DNA of 64,000 nt from Acidimicrobiales bacterium (GTDB taxonomy: Bacteria > Actinomycetota > Acidimicrobiia > Acidimicrobiales > SZUA-35). A program made the position numbers and the translations under genes. Where the stretch lies: the NCBI GenBank assembly GCA_041394265.1, contig JAWKIO010000006.1:248001-312000 (forward strand), given 5' to 3'. Shown here one piece after another: positions 1 through 9,464 of the stretch. Below the pieces are notes generated by a model. That model worked only from the letters and a program-made list of their open reading frames with translations, had not been told where the DNA came from and did no database searches. Position 1 is the stretch's first letter. Every line of letters starts with the position of its first letter.

Positions 1-1633
1 GGTCTCGATACAGCGCCCGAACGAACGGCTCGGGACTCCCACCGGTGCGCTGGTAGTACTCCTGCGAACCGTAGAAGTAGATGCCGAGTTCGGCATACGG
101 CGTCTTCTTCCCGACCATGATGTCGAGCCAGTACGCGCTACCGATCTCGTCGGGTGCCCGACCGAGTGAGGTTTCGTAGAGCTCGTCGACCATCACGCCC
201 GCGAACTGGGGTGTCTTCGACAGCGCCGAGGTAAGTTCGGCCCGGCTGGCACCGTTCTGGAGTCGGTCGTACCACACCGACAGCTCGGCGCTGCTCGGCG
301 GGCCACCGGTGTAGACCTGATAGGCCCCCTCGATGAACTTGGCGGTCGGTGTTCCCACCAGGTCGGACCGGTACACCACACCGGGGGTGAACCAGTCCGA
401 CTTCAGCTGATAGTTGAAGGCTGCTCGGACTTCTTGCCCGCTGAGAAGCTTCGAACCATTCTCGAAAATGGCCTTGGCCTGCAGCACACGACCCCCGTCG
501 CCGTGAGGGTCGAGGCCGTTGCGTTGGGTGACATCGAGCGACAGGAGGCGGCCAAGGCCGTAGCGAGCCTCGATGGTGGAGGTCGACAATCGAGCGGTCC
601 AGGTGCTGTTCGGATTGGCCGGAATCGAGTCGCCCTCGTCGATCACGGCGGTGAAGTCACCACCTGCGGTGTAGCCGCCGGTGCTGGAGGAGAACTCGGT
701 TCGGGCGATCGTGCCGAGCGGCGTCAGCCGGACCATGCCGTCGGTGGCGGCGATGGCGGCATCGGTGGACGGCGCCGTGACGGCTACGCCGTTGCGATAA
801 CGCCCCGCATAGACCTGACAGGTGGTGGTGTCGCAGGTGTCGGCATACTCCTGCTGACGAGTGTCGCCGGCCATGGCATACGAGCGAGCAGCAACCGCCT
901 GCGCTTCGAGTGCCGGAGCGAGCCACGAGGCCGACACCTCCTTCGGCACCACGCCCCGCAGGTACTCCTGCATCGTGGTGGTGTTGACCGTGGCCAGACC
1001 GGTGAGGCGATTGGCGGAGGCGACGCCTCGATCGAGGATCGTCAGCGTGCCGCTGTAGGAGGTCCAGTTGGCGCCGTCACAGATGGCGAGCAGACCGCTG
1101 CTGGTGTCGGCCGGGTTGGTATCGCCGACGGTGAACGACGTGCCGGCGGGCAGCGGGACGGACTCGCTCCATGGGCCAGCGCACGAGGTGGCGGTCTGGA
1201 ACGTGAACCCACCGTTGCCGTTGGCGGCGACGAGCAGGGCCTGGGTTGCCGGAATCGGGAGCGGGGTCCCTACGGCATCGCTCAGTGTGAGCGTGCCCTC
1301 GGGAACGAACACATACAGCGACTTGTTCCGGCGAGAGACCAGGTCGACTCGCACCGCCGCGGCGTTGACGGGCGCACCGGCGGGGATGGTGCCGGCGGTG
1401 GTGCCGCCGTAGTAGTGGTCGAGGATCTGGGCCGAGGTCCAGCCCTGCTGGGCGTACCCCAGCGCACCCCACTGCCCCATGCCGCGGCCGTGTCCCCAGC
1501 CGCGGCCGGTGAACTCGATCTCGGCCTGGGCCGATGCGGCAGAAGCGGGGTTGGCCGGCACGACGAGCGTCAGCAACACCGTGAGGGCGGCGAGCAGGCC
1601 GAGGCGTCGTCGAAGCAGACCGGAAGCAAACAT
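1..1633 (-). CDS. SpoIID/LytB-domain secreted protein with DUF4214 tail (3' end outside window)
   Basis: The reading frame is open from an ATG at 1633 to the left edge (544 codons seen), so the C-terminus is missing. A basic, hydrophobic N-terminus ending near residue 33 looks like a signal peptide. Residues about 43-57 carry the GRGWGHGRGMGQWGA motif, and about 221-253 carry LRGVVPKEV and LEAQAVAARSYA, the conserved blocks of SpoIID/LytB proteins, which cleave or activate cleavage of peptidoglycan glycan strands. From about residue 430 it becomes DUF4214-like (GRAPDEIGSAYWLDIM, YFYGSQEYY), as in the next gene, which ends 20 bp upstream of this start. The likely role is remodelling of the cell wall outside the membrane. 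No evidence of sporulation is implied. The domain call is firm; the substrate is inferred. Confidence 0.88.
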   Translation of the reverse strand, partial: MFASGLLRRRLGLLAALTVLLTLVVPANPASAASAQAEIEFTGRGWGHGRGMGQWGALGYAQQGWTSAQILDHYYGGTTAGTIPAGAPVNAAAVRVDLVSRRNKSLYVFVPEGTLTLSDAVGTPLPIPATQALLVAANGNGGFTFQTATSCAGPWSESVPLPAGTSFTVGDTNPADTSSGLLAICDGANWTSYSGTLTILDRGVASANRLTGLATVNTTTMQEYLRGVVPKEVSASWLAPALEAQAVAARSYAMAGDTRQQEYADTCDTTTCQVYAGRYRNGVAVTAPSTDAAIAATDGMVRLTPLGTIARTEFSSSTGGYTAGGDFTAVIDEGDSIPANPNSTWTARLSTSTIEARYGLGRLLSLDVTQRNGLDPHGDGGRVLQAKAIFENGSKLLSGQEVRAAFNYQLKSDWFTPGVVYRSDLVGTPTAKFIEGAYQVYTGGPPSSAELSVWYDRLQNGASRAELTSALSKTPQFAGVMVDELYETSLGRAPDEIGSAYWLDIMVGKKTPYAELGIYFYGSQEYYQRTGGSPEPFVRALYRD

Positions 1634-1652
1634 TGTCGTCACGATAATCGTC

Positions 1653-4361
1653 CTAGTTGGTTGCTCGGGCGATGTACTCCTCGGAGCCCGCCAGGATCGC
1701 CGCAAGATCGATGTCGTCGCCGGTGCTCAGCCACTCGGCCCAGTAGTCGAGCCCGGCGGGGTCGGTGTCTCGCCCGAGGACCTTCTCGAAGAGGCCCGAC
1801 ACCCGATCGCGACGCGACTCCAACGATGCATAGAAGCCGGCGGAGACGTCGGCCGGTCGCGCTCGGCGACGCTCGATCTGATCGATCCAGAACGCCCGAC
1901 CCGTCGGGTCGGCGTCTCGGTGCAGGAGTTCGCGGTAGAGCGCATCGACGTAGGCACCGGCCGAACCCGCCTGGGCGAAGTACTCACTCGAGCCGTAGAA
2001 GTAGGTACCGAGCTCCTGCATCTTCATGCCGAGGCGGAGCTGCTCGACCCAGTAGGCCCGCCCGGCCGCATCCGGCGCCCGCCCGAGCGCCGTGGTGTAG
2101 ATCTGGCTGACCACTGCTCCGGCCCATGCGTCAGACGCTGCGAGCATGTTCGCGACATCGGCTGCGCCGTCGTCATCGACCAGCCGGGTCCAGTGGTCGA
2201 GCTGAGGCCCGGCCAACGTGTCGCCGACGAATGTTCGGTAGAGCGCCAGCGCCAACTTCGAGTCGTCGCTCGTTCCGAGATCGGGACGGAGCTTGTAGCC
2301 GACCGCAGACGCGTCGACGGCGATCGGCTGACCGACCGTGGTCGAGATCGGACCGGCATACGGCACATCACCGAATGGGAGCAGCCGCCCCTCGGCGTCG
2401 AGGACGTAGCCGCCGTAGCCGGTGGCCGAGGCCAGGATGGCTCGGGCGTCGGAGCGGGTGCCGCTCTTGACGGCGAGGCTCGGGGCACCGCCGAACGGTT
2501 TCAGCGACATGTCGGCACCGAGTACCCAGCCGCTCGTTCCATCGGGCCGCATGGCAACGCCGATGGCGTTCGTGACCGATGGCGAAGTGACCGACGGAGC
2601 GGATCCCACCGGCGAGAGGTGGCCGTTGCTGGCAACGACGTAGCCGTTGCCGGCGGTGTCGAGCGCCATCGCCCGTGCAGTCCCGTTGGCCGGCTTGTCG
2701 CTGACCGAGCGACCCGATGCCCCACCGAAGGCGACGATGTCGCCGTTGTTCGTCAGGATCCAGCCACCACCGCCGGATGCGACGGCCAGGTCGACCACGG
2801 TGGCGCCGCCGGCCGGCGCGCCGCTGATCGCCGGTGCGCCACCGTAGGGGCGGAGCGTGCCGGCCGAGGTGAGGACGTAGCCGTGGTCGCCGCTACCGGC
2901 GATGGCGACTGCTCCGCTGCCGATGGTCGGCATCGGATCGGGAACGTTGGCCCCCATGGCCGGACGCACCCCGCCGGCAGTGTCGACGACCACGACCGAG
3001 ACACCGGACTCGGCCCCTTCCCAGGCGGGGAAGACGTAGGGGGCCGTGCCGATCTGCTGTCCGGTGACGCCGACCGTTGTGCGGAAGCCCGAAACCAGCG
3101 GGTAGGCGCGCGAGCCCGGACACGAAGACTCGCCGAGATCCCGGTGGCCAAGAATCGTCGGCACCTCGACCCACTGCTTCGCCGCGAACTTCATGCCGGG
3201 GCCGCTCGACCGATTCTGCAACCACGCTCGACCCAACGGGTCGACGCCGTACAGCCCGAGCTTCCAGGCGGCGAGCCGCTGGACCGAGGCGGCCGTGGCG
3301 GCAGAGACATCGACGGCGGCCGGACTTCCGCCCTGCTGGTGCTGCCCGAGGATCGCGATGCCGCTCGTCCAGGTGTTGAAGCCTCGGGTGTGGCCACCGA
3401 TCACCGGCTCGTCGGTGCCGCCGCTGCGGGCCTCCCAGATGATGCCGAAGCGATCGACCACGAAGTTGTAGGCGATGTCGCACCAGCCGCGAGTGCCCAC
3501 GTGATAGCGATAGATCCCTCGCAGGAGGTCGTCGACCTGGTCGGCGCCGTAGTCGTTCGTGTTGACCGTGTGGTGCACGACGACGGCCCGGACACTGTCG
3601 GCGTAGTAGGGACCGAACTCGCATCCCTCGTTCTGCGCCGCCCAACCGGCAGTGGCCCAATCCGAGCGAGGACGAATGGTGGGGCGAGCGGCGGCGAGGT
3701 TGCCGACGATCGGTTCACTGATCGACGGATCATCCGCAACGGCAAGGTTGGCCGCTGCCGGAACGTCGAGCGAGGTCAACGCCTCGACCCGGACCGTGCG
3801 GAGTCCCCCGCTCGGATCGCTGAGTTGGATCGCGGTTGCGCCGTCACCGATCCAGACCGGGCCGACCGATCCAGCGGCCGCCGGAACCGAGCCTTCGCCA
3901 CCGGCGATGCCGTCGGGAGCGTCGTCGCTCTCGACTTCGATCTCGATCCACTCCCCCCAGACGCCGTCGTTTCGGCTCCGGAGCTCGAGCGTGGATGCCC
4001 CCTCGATGCGATCGAGGATCAGCATCTGCGGGGCGCCGGCAAGGTCGACCTCGACGGTTGCCGCTGTACGCAGCGCCGCGTTGCCCTCGGGGGCAGTTCC
4101 GGCATCGATCGAGACCTCGTAGTGCCGGATGTCGAACGATCCATCGCTCGCGACCCCGTCGACGGCGTTCACCGTGACCGCCGGTGTCAACGCTCCTGCG
4201 CTGGGGCTTGCGACCAACGACGACGAACACAGCCCGATGACCGCCGCGATCGACATCGCCCGCCGGGCGCGCCGAGGCAGACCTGGCGTGCGACGCAGGC
4301 GAGCAGTGTGACGTTGACGCACGAGGGGCGGACTCGAGATCGGGGTCGTCGATGAAGTCAT
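1653..4361 (-). CDS. Secreted PGRP/N-acetylmuramoyl-L-alanine amidase with repeat region and DUF4214
   Basis: This encodes 902 residues from the ATG at 4361; an in-frame GTG at 4439 would add 26 unconvincing residues. A signal-like stretch (about 36-58) precedes an amidase_2/PGRP domain at about 225-425. The zinc ligands are visible as VVHHT (about 263), GHRD (about 405) and SSCPG (about 414). The enzyme would cut the amide between MurNAc and the stem peptide. Residues about 470-660 hold imperfect repeats of the type 'G.G.W....G.i..FGGA', probably a beta-propeller-like binding region. The last 200 residues hold about three DUF4214 units (GRAPDAAGRAYWVEQL, HRDADPTGRAFW, GRDTDPAGLDYW). The neighbouring SpoIID protein has the same tail, suggesting a shared location in the envelope. 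Confidence 0.9.
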   Translation of the reverse strand: MTSSTTPISSPPLVRQRHTARLRRTPGLPRRARRAMSIAAVIGLCSSSLVASPSAGALTPAVTVNAVDGVASDGSFDIRHYEVSIDAGTAPEGNAALRTAATVEVDLAGAPQMLILDRIEGASTLELRSRNDGVWGEWIEIEVESDDAPDGIAGGEGSVPAAAGSVGPVWIGDGATAIQLSDPSGGLRTVRVEALTSLDVPAAANLAVADDPSISEPIVGNLAAARPTIRPRSDWATAGWAAQNEGCEFGPYYADSVRAVVVHHTVNTNDYGADQVDDLLRGIYRYHVGTRGWCDIAYNFVVDRFGIIWEARSGGTDEPVIGGHTRGFNTWTSGIAILGQHQQGGSPAAVDVSAATAASVQRLAAWKLGLYGVDPLGRAWLQNRSSGPGMKFAAKQWVEVPTILGHRDLGESSCPGSRAYPLVSGFRTTVGVTGQQIGTAPYVFPAWEGAESGVSVVVVDTAGGVRPAMGANVPDPMPTIGSGAVAIAGSGDHGYVLTSAGTLRPYGGAPAISGAPAGGATVVDLAVASGGGGWILTNNGDIVAFGGASGRSVSDKPANGTARAMALDTAGNGYVVASNGHLSPVGSAPSVTSPSVTNAIGVAMRPDGTSGWVLGADMSLKPFGGAPSLAVKSGTRSDARAILASATGYGGYVLDAEGRLLPFGDVPYAGPISTTVGQPIAVDASAVGYKLRPDLGTSDDSKLALALYRTFVGDTLAGPQLDHWTRLVDDDGAADVANMLAASDAWAGAVVSQIYTTALGRAPDAAGRAYWVEQLRLGMKMQELGTYFYGSSEYFAQAGSAGAYVDALYRELLHRDADPTGRAFWIDQIERRRARPADVSAGFYASLESRRDRVSGLFEKVLGRDTDPAGLDYWAEWLSTGDDIDLAAILAGSEEYIARATN

Positions 4362-4541
4362 AGGCGGCAAGCGGCGACTGTAGGCCACCGGGTTTGGCGG
4401 ACGGCGTCGGCTCCCAAGACCGTGAGCAAATCCACCCACCGGCAGATCACCGTACGCGAGAACGCCCCACCCAACGGGGTGAGGCGTCTCGTGCTCCGAG
4501 GCGGAGGCGACAGGACAGACGGTGGCCGGTCGCCGTGTCGA

Positions 4542-5717
4542 TCAGACGCCCGCCGGCTCTTTGACCTTCGGCATGCAGAGGCCGTCGAGCTCGACCACCT
4601 CGATGAGCTCCCGGTTGGCGTAGGTGACCGGGTTCTCGGGGTCGATGTTGAGCTTGTACTCGCGGAACGACATCTCGAGCGCATCGAACGCAAGGAGACG
4701 ACCACGCAGCGAGTCACCAAGTCCAAGGATGAGCTTGATCGCCTCGAGCGCCTGGATCGAGCCGACGATGCCCGGCAGTACGCCCACCACGCCGGCTTCG
4801 GCACAGCTGGGTGCCAGCTCGGCGGGAGGAGGTTCGGGGAGCAGATCGCGATAGGTCGGGCCATTCAGCGGATCGAATACCGTGACCTGGCCCTCGAACC
4901 GGAAGATCGAGCCGTGCACCACCGGGATGCCGAGCTTCACCGACGCATCGTTGAGGATGTAGCGGCTCGGGAAGTTGTCGGCTCCGTCGATCACCACGTC
5001 GTAGCCGCTGAGGATCTCCTCGATGTTGTCGGCCGACAGTCGGGTGTCGTAGGTGTTGACCACGATGTCGGGGTTCATGCCCTCGATGGTCATGCGAGCG
5101 GAGTCGACCTTGCGCACGCCGACGCGATCGAGGTTGTGGAGGATCTGGCGCTGCAAGTTCGACTCGTCGACGACGTCCATGTCGACGATGCCGATCGTGC
5201 CGACACCGGCGGCGGCGAGGTACAGCGCCGCCGGCGACCCCAGGCCACCGGCCCCGAGCAGGAGCACCTTGGCTTCGAGCAACTTGATCTGACCGGCTTC
5301 GCCCACCTCCGGCAGGAGCAGGTGACGGGAGTAGCGGTTGCGCTGGTCGGCGTTGAGCGAGGTGGGCACGTACCAATCACGCCCCTCGTCCTTCCACTTG
5401 TTGAAGCCGCCGTCCATCGAGACGACGTTGGTGTAGCCGAGCTCGGCCAGCGACTTGGCGGCGAACGCGGAGCGCACACCACCTGCGCAGTGGATCACGA
5501 TGGAGGCGGACTTGTCGGGAAGCCGGTTCTCGACCTGGGCTTCGAGATTGCCCCGCACGATGGTGACGGCGCCGGGGATGATGCCTTGCGCCACCTCGTC
5601 GGGTTCGCGGATGTCGAGCATGATCGATCCGTCGGCCCGCATCGCCTCGCCCTTGGCCGTGTCGACCTCGACGATCTCGGCCTTGGTCTTGGCAAGCAAC
5701 TCACGGAAGGTTGGCAT
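4542..5717 (-). CDS. moeB: Rhodanese-MoeB/ThiF adenylyltransferase (sulfur-carrier activating)
   Basis: The protein has 391 residues. The start at 5717 is preceded by a GAGAGGA ribosome site. Residues 1-115 form a rhodanese domain with the persulfide-forming Cys77 in HCAGGVRS. Residues about 125-391 form an E1-like adenylyltransferase with the nucleotide loop GAGGLGS (about 155-161) and DGADNF. The CxxC zinc pairs of E. coli MoeB are not obvious, as in MoeZ-type proteins. It probably adenylates and sulfurates a ubiquitin-like carrier (MoaD/ThiS/CysO class) for molybdopterin, thiamine or cysteine synthesis. The domain order is reversed relative to the common MoeZ layout, where the rhodanese is C-terminal. 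No carrier gene is adjacent, so the exact pathway is open. Confidence 0.9.
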   Translation of the reverse strand: MPTFRELLAKTKAEIVEVDTAKGEAMRADGSIMLDIREPDEVAQGIIPGAVTIVRGNLEAQVENRLPDKSASIVIHCAGGVRSAFAAKSLAELGYTNVVSMDGGFNKWKDEGRDWYVPTSLNADQRNRYSRHLLLPEVGEAGQIKLLEAKVLLLGAGGLGSPAALYLAAAGVGTIGIVDMDVVDESNLQRQILHNLDRVGVRKVDSARMTIEGMNPDIVVNTYDTRLSADNIEEILSGYDVVIDGADNFPSRYILNDASVKLGIPVVHGSIFRFEGQVTVFDPLNGPTYRDLLPEPPPAELAPSCAEAGVVGVLPGIVGSIQALEAIKLILGLGDSLRGRLLAFDALEMSFREYKLNIDPENPVTYANRELIEVVELDGLCMPKVKEPAGV

Positions 5718-5811
5718 GGGCGGTCCTCTCGATGAAGGGGGAAGTGAATACCCTAGCAAGTCACTCAACAATTGCATGACCCGGCGCATTCCCGCTCGGG
5801 CCGACGAGATT

Positions 5812-6597
5812 TCAGCCGAACAGTTGCGGAAGCACGTCGGAGATCGACCCTCGCACCACGACATCGGCGAGGTCGTCCATCTCGGTCGGCCCCCCGTTGA
5901 CGATCACGATCGACGCGCCGCGGCTACGGGCAATTGGTACCACGTTCGCGATGGGATACACCGACAGCGTCGACCCGATCGCCAACATCAGATCGCATTC
6001 ACGTGCCGCTCGGTCGGCTCGCTCGAGATCCTCGACCACCAGGCTCTGGCCGAAGCTGATGGTCGACGACTTCAAGATGCCGCCACACGTCGGGCAGTCG
6101 GGATCGGTCTCACCCAACCGCACGCGATCGAGCGCCACCTGCATCGGGTCGCGGTAGTCGCACCCCAGGCACACCACCTCGCGAATCGAGCCATGGACCT
6201 CGACGATCCGCTCCGGGTCGCTCCCCGCTTGATGATGGAGCCCGTCGATGTTCTGGGTGATGAGGAGATGCAGCTTGCGACGGGCTTCGAGCCGCAGGAG
6301 GGCCAGGTGGCCGGGGTTCGGCTCGGCGGCCCACACGGGCGAATCGAGGCGCCCCATCCACGATCGACGCCGCACCTCGGGGTCGGCGATGTAGTTCTGG
6401 ATCGTCGCCTGCTTCTCCGCTCCAGGGTTCTTGGTCCATACCCCTTGAGGACCCCGGAAATCCGGGATGCGGGAGTCGGTGGAGATACCCGCTCCCGTCA
6501 GCACGACGACCCGTTCGGCGGCGTCGATCAACGCGGCGGCCTCGGCAGCTGCGGTGGGATCGGCGGCCAGCGCTTCGGTGTAGGGGTCGAAGTCCAT
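5812..6597 (-). CDS. cobB: Sir2-family NAD-dependent protein deacylase
   Basis: The protein has 261 residues, normal for bacterial sirtuins. Visible motifs are the NAD-binding GAGIS (35-39), TQNIDGLH (114-121), catalytic His135 in VHGS, four zinc cysteines (143, 146, 168, 171) in two CxxC pairs, and GSTLSVYP. It removes acyl groups from lysines while consuming NAD. The Tyr/Arg pair that marks succinyl preference was not clearly placed, so the acyl specificity is not assigned. It is the first gene of its strand here, transcribed away from the 6701 gene, with 103 bp between the two starts. Confidence 0.93.
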   Translation of the reverse strand: MDFDPYTEALAADPTAAAEAAALIDAAERVVVLTGAGISTDSRIPDFRGPQGVWTKNPGAEKQATIQNYIADPEVRRRSWMGRLDSPVWAAEPNPGHLALLRLEARRKLHLLITQNIDGLHHQAGSDPERIVEVHGSIREVVCLGCDYRDPMQVALDRVRLGETDPDCPTCGGILKSSTISFGQSLVVEDLERADRAARECDLMLAIGSTLSVYPIANVVPIARSRGASIVIVNGGPTEMDDLADVVVRGSISDVLPQLFG

Positions 6598-6700
6598 GGC
6601 GCGAACGTACCCCAGGCACGACCCTGACGACGGACCGTTCCCTCACCGCACACGGGAGCAAGCCCCCACAGCATCGATCGCGCCGCATACGATCGTCGGC

Positions 6701-7069
6701 GTGGAACTGCCCGCATCGCAAGCCGAGATCGAAACCGCCAAGACGCTGACCGCCATCGACGAACTCGGCCGCCGGGCCCGTGGCGAAGACACCGGCCTCC
6801 CCCACCCGTTCGAGACCGACCGGAACCTTGTCACCTACCTCTCGGCCGCCGAGCTGGCGTCGACCGGCGGCGGTGTCGCAGGACCCGTCGGCCGCATCGG
6901 ACGCCGCATGCTCGCCTGGCTGCTGCCCAGCCAAATCGCCTACAACCAAGCGCTGGTCGATGTCATCCACCAGCTCGACCACCGCGATCGTCAGCAGCGC
7001 GAAGAGATCGCGAACCTCCAGCAGAAGGTGGCCGCGCTCGCCGACGCGATCGACGCCAACGACCGGTGA
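6701..7069 (+). CDS. Small coiled-coil protein coupled to a glycosyltransferase
   Basis: This 122-residue product starts at GTG 6701. The frame stays open upstream, but the upstream codons look non-coding. I do not recognise a named family. The middle (about 65-90) has a basic, amphipathic stretch RRMLAWLLPSQIAYNQALVD, and the last 35 residues are a charged heptad-like helix (DRQQREEIANLQQKVAALAD), consistent with a coiled coil. Its stop overlaps the next start as GTGA, so it is co-translated with the GT4 enzyme. Similar short pieces often precede sugar-modifying enzymes in actinobacterial glycan clusters, so a scaffolding or membrane-associated role in glycosylation is a guess. A TACGAT at 6688-6693 would give an almost leaderless transcript. 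Confidence 0.75.
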   Translation: MELPASQAEIETAKTLTAIDELGRRARGEDTGLPHPFETDRNLVTYLSAAELASTGGGVAGPVGRIGRRMLAWLLPSQIAYNQALVDVIHQLDHRDRQQREEIANLQQKVAALADAIDANDR

Positions 7070-8349
7070 GCTCGTCCCGGCCGCCGCAACGGATCGGCGT
7101 TCTCAAGCCCGACTTCGGCTCGTCGGGAGGCTTCGAGCGCCATCTCGACGGGCTGCTTCGTGCGTTGGCGAGCGACGAGTGGCGCTTCGAGATCGTCACG
7201 ATCCCGGTCGAGCGCACGATGCGCCTCTACGGACTCCTGCTCGATCAACCCATCCGTGACCGCCACGACGAGTTCTTCCTGTGGGCCGCCCTCGCGGAAC
7301 GGGTCCAGCGCCTCGACCTGTCGGCCTACGACGCCGTGCTCACCACGCAGCCGCCGACCTATCTCGCGAACCACCCTCGCAAGGTGGCGCTCTTCTACCA
7401 TCACCCACGCCAGTTCTACGACCAGGCCGACCTGTTCGCCGACAGCGGGTTCGTCGATCCCGAGATCCACGCAGCTGCGGTCGCCGCGGTGCGATCGGTC
7501 GAGGCAACGGCGCCCAACACCGTCGCCCACTGGCTGGCGGGGTCGAACGAGGTCGCCGGTCGCTTGCGATCGTTCTGGCACGTGCCCGACGACCGGATCA
7601 CGATCCACTCGGCGCCTCCCACGTCGGTCCCGAACTCCATCGCGCCGTATGACGCCGGAGGACCGGCCATCGTCGTCGGACGACTCGAGTGGCCCAAGCG
7701 CCAGGAGCTGGCCATCGCCGCCGCCTGGGTCCGCCCGCACGACTGGCCGCTCGAGATCGTCGGCGATGGCAGCCGACTCGGTTTCGCCCGCCGCCTCGAC
7801 GCCACCCTCGCCGCCGACCCGACCCTGGCCACCCGCCTCGACGATCGAGCACTGTGGATGAACACGGCAGGCGGCTCGCTTCCTATCGATGCCGCTCAGG
7901 GGGTTGCAGCCGACGCATGTTCGGAGGCGACTGCGTCGCCCGTCACCTTCCTGGGATCGGTCGATGACGAGGAGCTGACTGCGGCCTATGCCCGGGCGTC
8001 GGTCGTGATCACGCCGACATCCCACGAGGACTATGGCCTCACCGTTCTCGAAGCGATGGCCCACGCTCGACCGGTGATCGTGTGCCGCGACGGGGGCGGC
8101 CTCACCGAGTTCGTCGTCCACGGCGAGAACGGTCTCATCGTCGACCCAACGGCCGAAGCGATCGCCGCCGCCGCCAGCGAATTGCGGGCCGACCCACAGC
8201 GTGCGGAGGCGATGGGTCGTCACGGTCGAGATACCGTCGCTGGCGTGACCTGGGAACGAGCCGTCGAAACCGTCGCCGCTGCCCTTCGCTCCACCCTCGA
8301 CGGTGGGCACAGCAGCGATCCGTCCGACGCGGGGGTGGATCACCCATGA
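7066..8349 (+). CDS. GT4-family glycosyltransferase
   Basis: The protein has 427 residues and starts at a GTG overlapping the previous stop. The fold is GT-B: the N-terminal half opens with GVLKPDFGSSGGFERHL, and the C-terminal nucleotide-sugar domain has VVGRLEWPKRQ (about 204) and HEDYGLTVLEAM (about 320), the EX7E motif of retaining GT4 enzymes. It would transfer a hexose from an NDP-sugar to an unknown acceptor in the cytoplasm or at the membrane. Its stop overlaps the ATG of an iron-transporter ATPase (ATGA), so the two are in one operon although their functions look unrelated. Confidence 0.88.
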   Translation: MSSSRPPQRIGVLKPDFGSSGGFERHLDGLLRALASDEWRFEIVTIPVERTMRLYGLLLDQPIRDRHDEFFLWAALAERVQRLDLSAYDAVLTTQPPTYLANHPRKVALFYHHPRQFYDQADLFADSGFVDPEIHAAAVAAVRSVEATAPNTVAHWLAGSNEVAGRLRSFWHVPDDRITIHSAPPTSVPNSIAPYDAGGPAIVVGRLEWPKRQELAIAAAWVRPHDWPLEIVGDGSRLGFARRLDATLAADPTLATRLDDRALWMNTAGGSLPIDAAQGVAADACSEATASPVTFLGSVDDEELTAAYARASVVITPTSHEDYGLTVLEAMAHARPVIVCRDGGGLTEFVVHGENGLIVDPTAEAIAAAASELRADPQRAEAMGRHGRDTVAGVTWERAVETVAAALRSTLDGGHSSDPSDAGVDHP

Positions 8350-9398
8350 CGACGGCGACGGACGGGCCCGCCATCTCGGTCGAAGAACTCACGGTCGCCT
8401 ACGACGGACCCGATGTCCTGCGATCGATCACCCTCTCGGTCGGACAGGGTGAGCAACTTGCACTCCTCGGTCCGTCGGGCTGCGGCAAGACCACGCTGCT
8501 GCGCGCCATCGCCGGGCTCGAGCGGCCGAGCGGCGGCACGATCAGCTTGCGCAGCACCCCCGTCGCCGGTCCGGGTCGCCATGTCGCCCCCGAGCAGCGA
8601 CGCGTCGGGCTCGTCTTCCAGGACTGGGCGCTGTTCCCACATCTGTCGGTCGGCCAGAACGTCGCCTACGGGCTGCCCCGGAGTCGTCGCCCCCGACGCG
8701 GCTCACGATCGGCCGACGTCGACGAAGCACTGGAGATGGTGGGCCTGGCCGGCTTCGCCGATCGTGCACCACACACGTTGTCGGGCGGCCAGCAGCAACG
8801 CGTCGCTCTGGCTCGAGCACTTGCTCCTCGGCCCGATGCCCTGCTGCTCGATGAGCCGTTCTCGAACCTCGATGCGGCAATGCGAAGCGAGGTGCGCACC
8901 GAAGTGCATCGCCTCCTCGTCGAGCTCGGGATGACCACCGTCCTCGTGACGCACGACCAGGACGAGGCGTTCGTCCTCGGAGATCGTGTCGCCGTGATGC
9001 ACGACGGCGCCATCATTCAACTCGGGACACCGACCGAGATCTACGCCCGCCCCGCCAACCGGTGGGTTGCCGGCTTCGTCGGCGAGGCCAACTTCGTTCC
9101 CGGACAACTCGCGGGGACGGTGGTGAGCACCTGCATCGGATCACTGCCCGCGCCCACGACCACCCTGGTCGAGGGCGAGGTCGACGTCCTCGTCCGCCCC
9201 GAGGACTTCTCGATCACGCACGGCGGTGATCACATCGTCGAACTGGTCGAGTACTACGGGCACGACACGGTCTACGACGTGATGATCGACCACCACCTTC
9301 GGGTGAGGATTCGTCAACCCTCGACCCCTCGTCACGAACGAGGCGAGCGAGTCACGGTGGGCACGCTTGGACGCCCGGCCTGCGTCTACCCTCGGTGA
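8346..9398 (+). CDS. fbpC: Fe(III) ABC transporter ATPase (FbpC/AfuC type)
   Basis: The protein has 350 residues, starting at the ATG inside ATGA shared with the glycosyltransferase. It shows Walker A GPSGCGKTT (42-50), Q-loop (FQDWALF), signature LSGGQQQR (145-152), Walker B LLLDEP (about 167), and H-loop (VTHDQDEA). A C-terminal TOBE-like region follows about residue 240. The family powers uptake of iron, spermidine or thiamine. Iron is favoured because the next two genes encode an iron-type binding protein and a fused permease. The binding-protein gene has its own likely promoter, so the ATPase may be expressed differently from the rest of the transporter. Confidence 0.9.
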   Translation: MTTATDGPAISVEELTVAYDGPDVLRSITLSVGQGEQLALLGPSGCGKTTLLRAIAGLERPSGGTISLRSTPVAGPGRHVAPEQRRVGLVFQDWALFPHLSVGQNVAYGLPRSRRPRRGSRSADVDEALEMVGLAGFADRAPHTLSGGQQQRVALARALAPRPDALLLDEPFSNLDAAMRSEVRTEVHRLLVELGMTTVLVTHDQDEAFVLGDRVAVMHDGAIIQLGTPTEIYARPANRWVAGFVGEANFVPGQLAGTVVSTCIGSLPAPTTTLVEGEVDVLVRPEDFSITHGGDHIVELVEYYGHDTVYDVMIDHHLRVRIRQPSTPRHERGERVTVGTLGRPACVYPR

Positions 9399-9464
9399 GG
9401 TGCCGCTCGCTCCAGGACCTCTCTCCACAAGCCCTCACACCAAAAGGTCCCTCCCCGCAACTTG

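Noticed and set aside
434..2110. Long rightward open frame opposite the SpoIID and amidase genes
   Set aside because: High-GC antisense shadow. The opposite strand carries clear domains throughout, and this frame has low-complexity Gly/Arg content.
1479..4355. 958-codon rightward frame
   Set aside because: Exactly antisense to the PGRP amidase, which has signature residues. The translated text has no recognisable motif.
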